Source: Paracentrotus lividus
Taxonomy: Eukaryota > Echinodermata > Echinoidea > Camarodonta > Echinidae
NCBI GenBank assembly: GCA_940671915.1
Contig: CALNVZ010003426.1
Coordinates: 50,093,785 to 50,157,784 of the forward strand
Reading direction: 5' to 3'
DNA length: 64,000 nucleotides
The notes beneath the pieces are model-generated. The model ran no database searches. It had not been told where the DNA came from and saw only the letters and a list, made by a program, of their open reading frames with translations. Shown here piece after piece: positions 61,949 through 64,000 of the stretch. A program made the translations under genes and the position numbers. The number at the start of each line of letters is the position of its first letter. Positions within the stretch are counted from its first letter, which is position 1.

Positions 61949-62058
61949 GTGAAAGCTGCCATATCCATCCCTTGCAGAGGAGTTATAATGAGTAATGCTG
62001 CATCACATATGCCCTCTAACGTCGACTGGAACCACTTTTGATGCAGATGGGCAATATG
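61949..62058 (+). CDS. DENND5: DENND5 coding exon 2, with two frame slips
   Basis: Acceptor CTACCTCCAG, donor GTAAAT. The single base left by exon 1 restores the frame: GESCHIHPLQRSYNE, then TAA at 61993-61995. PLQRSY matches the PLRRTF region of vertebrate DENND5. One frame later MPSNVDWNHF (62009-62038) matches the PENVEWNPF region, and one frame later again DADGQY runs to the donor. Two extra bases are implied, one between 61993 and 62011 and one in the T run at 62036-62039. Base-calling errors in the assembly are the simplest reading, and real decay the alternative. Next exons are outside the window. Confidence 0.72.
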
Positions 62059-64000
62059 GTAAATAATTTAATCCTTTTTACTAACTCTTTCAGTACTGTA
62101 TACACTGAATATTTTGCGGTGTTTGTTTTTTTTATTTTCGTGATTTCACAAGTTTACTGAACGCAAAATTTTCACTTCTGATATGCTCTAAAATAATAAA
62201 AAGTAGCAAGGAAGCCAATATACAGAAAATTTGCGAATATACATGTATGCTGGCTAAGCAATTCCCCACGTCTTGAAAGCAAAATCACCAAAAATATATG
62301 GCGTATACATAGGCGCCTAATACAATTAATATAATATTATACAATTAGATTATCCCTCCTTTTTCTTTCAAACTTGTCATGTGCTTTGACATTCAATTAT
62401 TAAAATGTTTAATTGGAAGAAGCTCTGGAAAAATATAAAATGTACTTTTAAATGAGGTACAATCAACCACTAAATTGAGCCGGGCAATGACAAGAGATAT
62501 TAACAAAAGTTGTCACAAAGAGTTTCCTGAGGGATGAATTGCCATTGACCCCATTACATTTTGTGTGTGCCCAACATAACTGTAAAGTACATAACATTCG
62601 AAGCCACCATATACCAGTAATGGCCTGTATGATCAAAATCGAAACAATTTTTGCTACTGTAGATGTCAATATGTGCTTTACAAATCGATCATGAAATAAT
62701 AGTCCAACGGTAGGCTAACCCAAAGCAACCAGGTAATAAACGATTTGGGATGTACGAAGCATAATCAGCGGGTACAATGCACGTCTGACTGGGTTTGCTG
62801 CAGTCTGTAAATGAACTAAAAGAAAAATGACTAGAAGCAAAGATTTTTAAAATCTGAGTACGAAAAAAAATAGAAGAGAAAAACACAGAAATACATATAA
62901 TGTTTTTTGAGAAAGTTTTTGGAATGCCAAGTTTTGAATATAATTAAGGTCTTGATGAAAATCACAGAGCGATGAAAAACACTGATCTCTTACTCTTCGC
63001 AAACCCCTTGCAAAAATCTGGATAACACCAAATTTGCTAAACATGTTTACACTCACGAAACATTAAGCTGTGCTTGAAGGAAGAATTTAAGCTCTGTTTT
63101 TTCACAACCAGACGTTCAAAAAGTTGGTGGTTTGAAAATTTGCTACAAATTAACGTGGTCAATTTTACCTTCTCTCCGATAAGTCTTCAAATTTCATTGC
63201 CCTGCAAACCTGTCAAGTACATTGTATACATTTCCCCCCTTTAAATGGCAGAAGGGTGAATGACCAGGACTGGGCAAGAAAGCCAAAGAACTAGGCAGTA
63301 TAGGCCTATAGCTCAGGAGTTTGCAATATTGGCTTTAATAGGAGGTCCACTCTGTTAAATCCCCTAGAGCTAATTACTTGAAATATGATTGGCATATTGT
63401 TTATGACCACTTACATCATGTAGCAGTAAACAATAATCTAGAGGGAAGGGGCTGAGAATAAAAGTGGGTTGGGGTGGGGTAATGGGAGGAAGAGAGATGA
63501 TGGAAGGTGTTTGTATAGAGGAGTGAGGAGGTATATCCCCACGTAAGGGAGCAAGGTACAATTACATGTTTAGCATAACTTGTAGGCCCTAGTAATTGTT
63601 AAGTTTGTTGTAAATAACTGTAAAAGTCCAGTTTCTCTCTCCTTTCCAAAAAAACAACAAACAACAATGTTTCTGTACATGCCACCCAGCAACTCCACAT
63701 TTGCTATAAATTCAAGATGTGGTAAAAATGTAAATTCTTTTAAAAGGGTTAAAAGTCTTCCCTCTCAATGCCATAGAGAAGTGAAAGAACATTTTCATGT
63801 GATGTGTACATGTACAATCACCAACATGAATGTGTAGACAACTCAGAGAAGTTTACTGGATTGCTCTAGCATGTGTATATCAATAAAACAGCTGAAATGG
63901 GAACAAGTCAATAAAACATAGTGGAGATGAGCATAATTCATCTGTGAACCTGGTTTCTTTCAATATTGTCTTTGATCGATCTTCTCGCATCTTTTAACCT
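62059..64000. other. DENND5 intron 2, partial
   Basis: No further DENND5 exon could be recognised before the window ends. AT-rich, with one purine-rich patch (63440-63520). Confidence 0.4.

Overview
This window looks like animal nuclear DNA, most likely from a sea urchin or a close echinoderm relative. The genes have GT-AG introns, non-coding DNA dominates, and there are many fold-back transposons, microsatellites and assembly gaps. The palindromic words TAGGCCTA and ACATGT recur constantly, a texture I associate with echinoid genomes. The species call is inference. No bacterial-type operon, CRISPR array or phage is present, and nearly all long open frames are chance readings of AT-rich or repetitive DNA.

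Two genes can be supported. CDC37, the Hsp90 kinase co-chaperone, lies on the minus strand. Its ten coding exons run from the start codon at 32693 to the stop at 15969; all splice sites are canonical and the joined frame is 387 codons. The upstream flank carries a textbook heat-shock element about 60 bases from the start codon. A DENND5-type Rab regulator starts on the plus strand at 40800. Its second exon lies 21 kb downstream at 61949-62058 and is recognisable, but two single-base frame slips interrupt it. The rest of that gene is outside the window. The two genes point away from each other across about 8 kb of repeats.

Layout. 1-13000: repeat-rich DNA between genes, with a four-layer nest of transposons inside a satellite array (1731-4950), a pair of inverted 16-base minisatellites (6985-7310 and 9973-10190), and a fold-back element carrying two tRNA-like sequences (8882-9690). 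13000-15968: probable CDC37 3' side. 15969-32693: CDC37, with introns holding a dead LINE, several miniature transposons and one 60-base gap. 33000-40300: stacked fold-back repeats and a 1.17 kb near-identical direct duplication around a 25-base gap, probably an assembly artefact. 40366-64000: DENND5 5' end and giant first intron, mostly without recognisable content apart from fold-back elements (notably 54060-55384) and simple repeats.

The two genes have no evident shared pathway: CDC37 works in kinase folding with Hsp90, and DENND5 proteins act in Rab-dependent membrane traffic. I saw no convincing undescribed gene system. The most unusual content is structural: nested insertions whose empty sites can be read from the sequence, palindromes built of palindromes, and transposons sitting directly against CDC37 splice sites.
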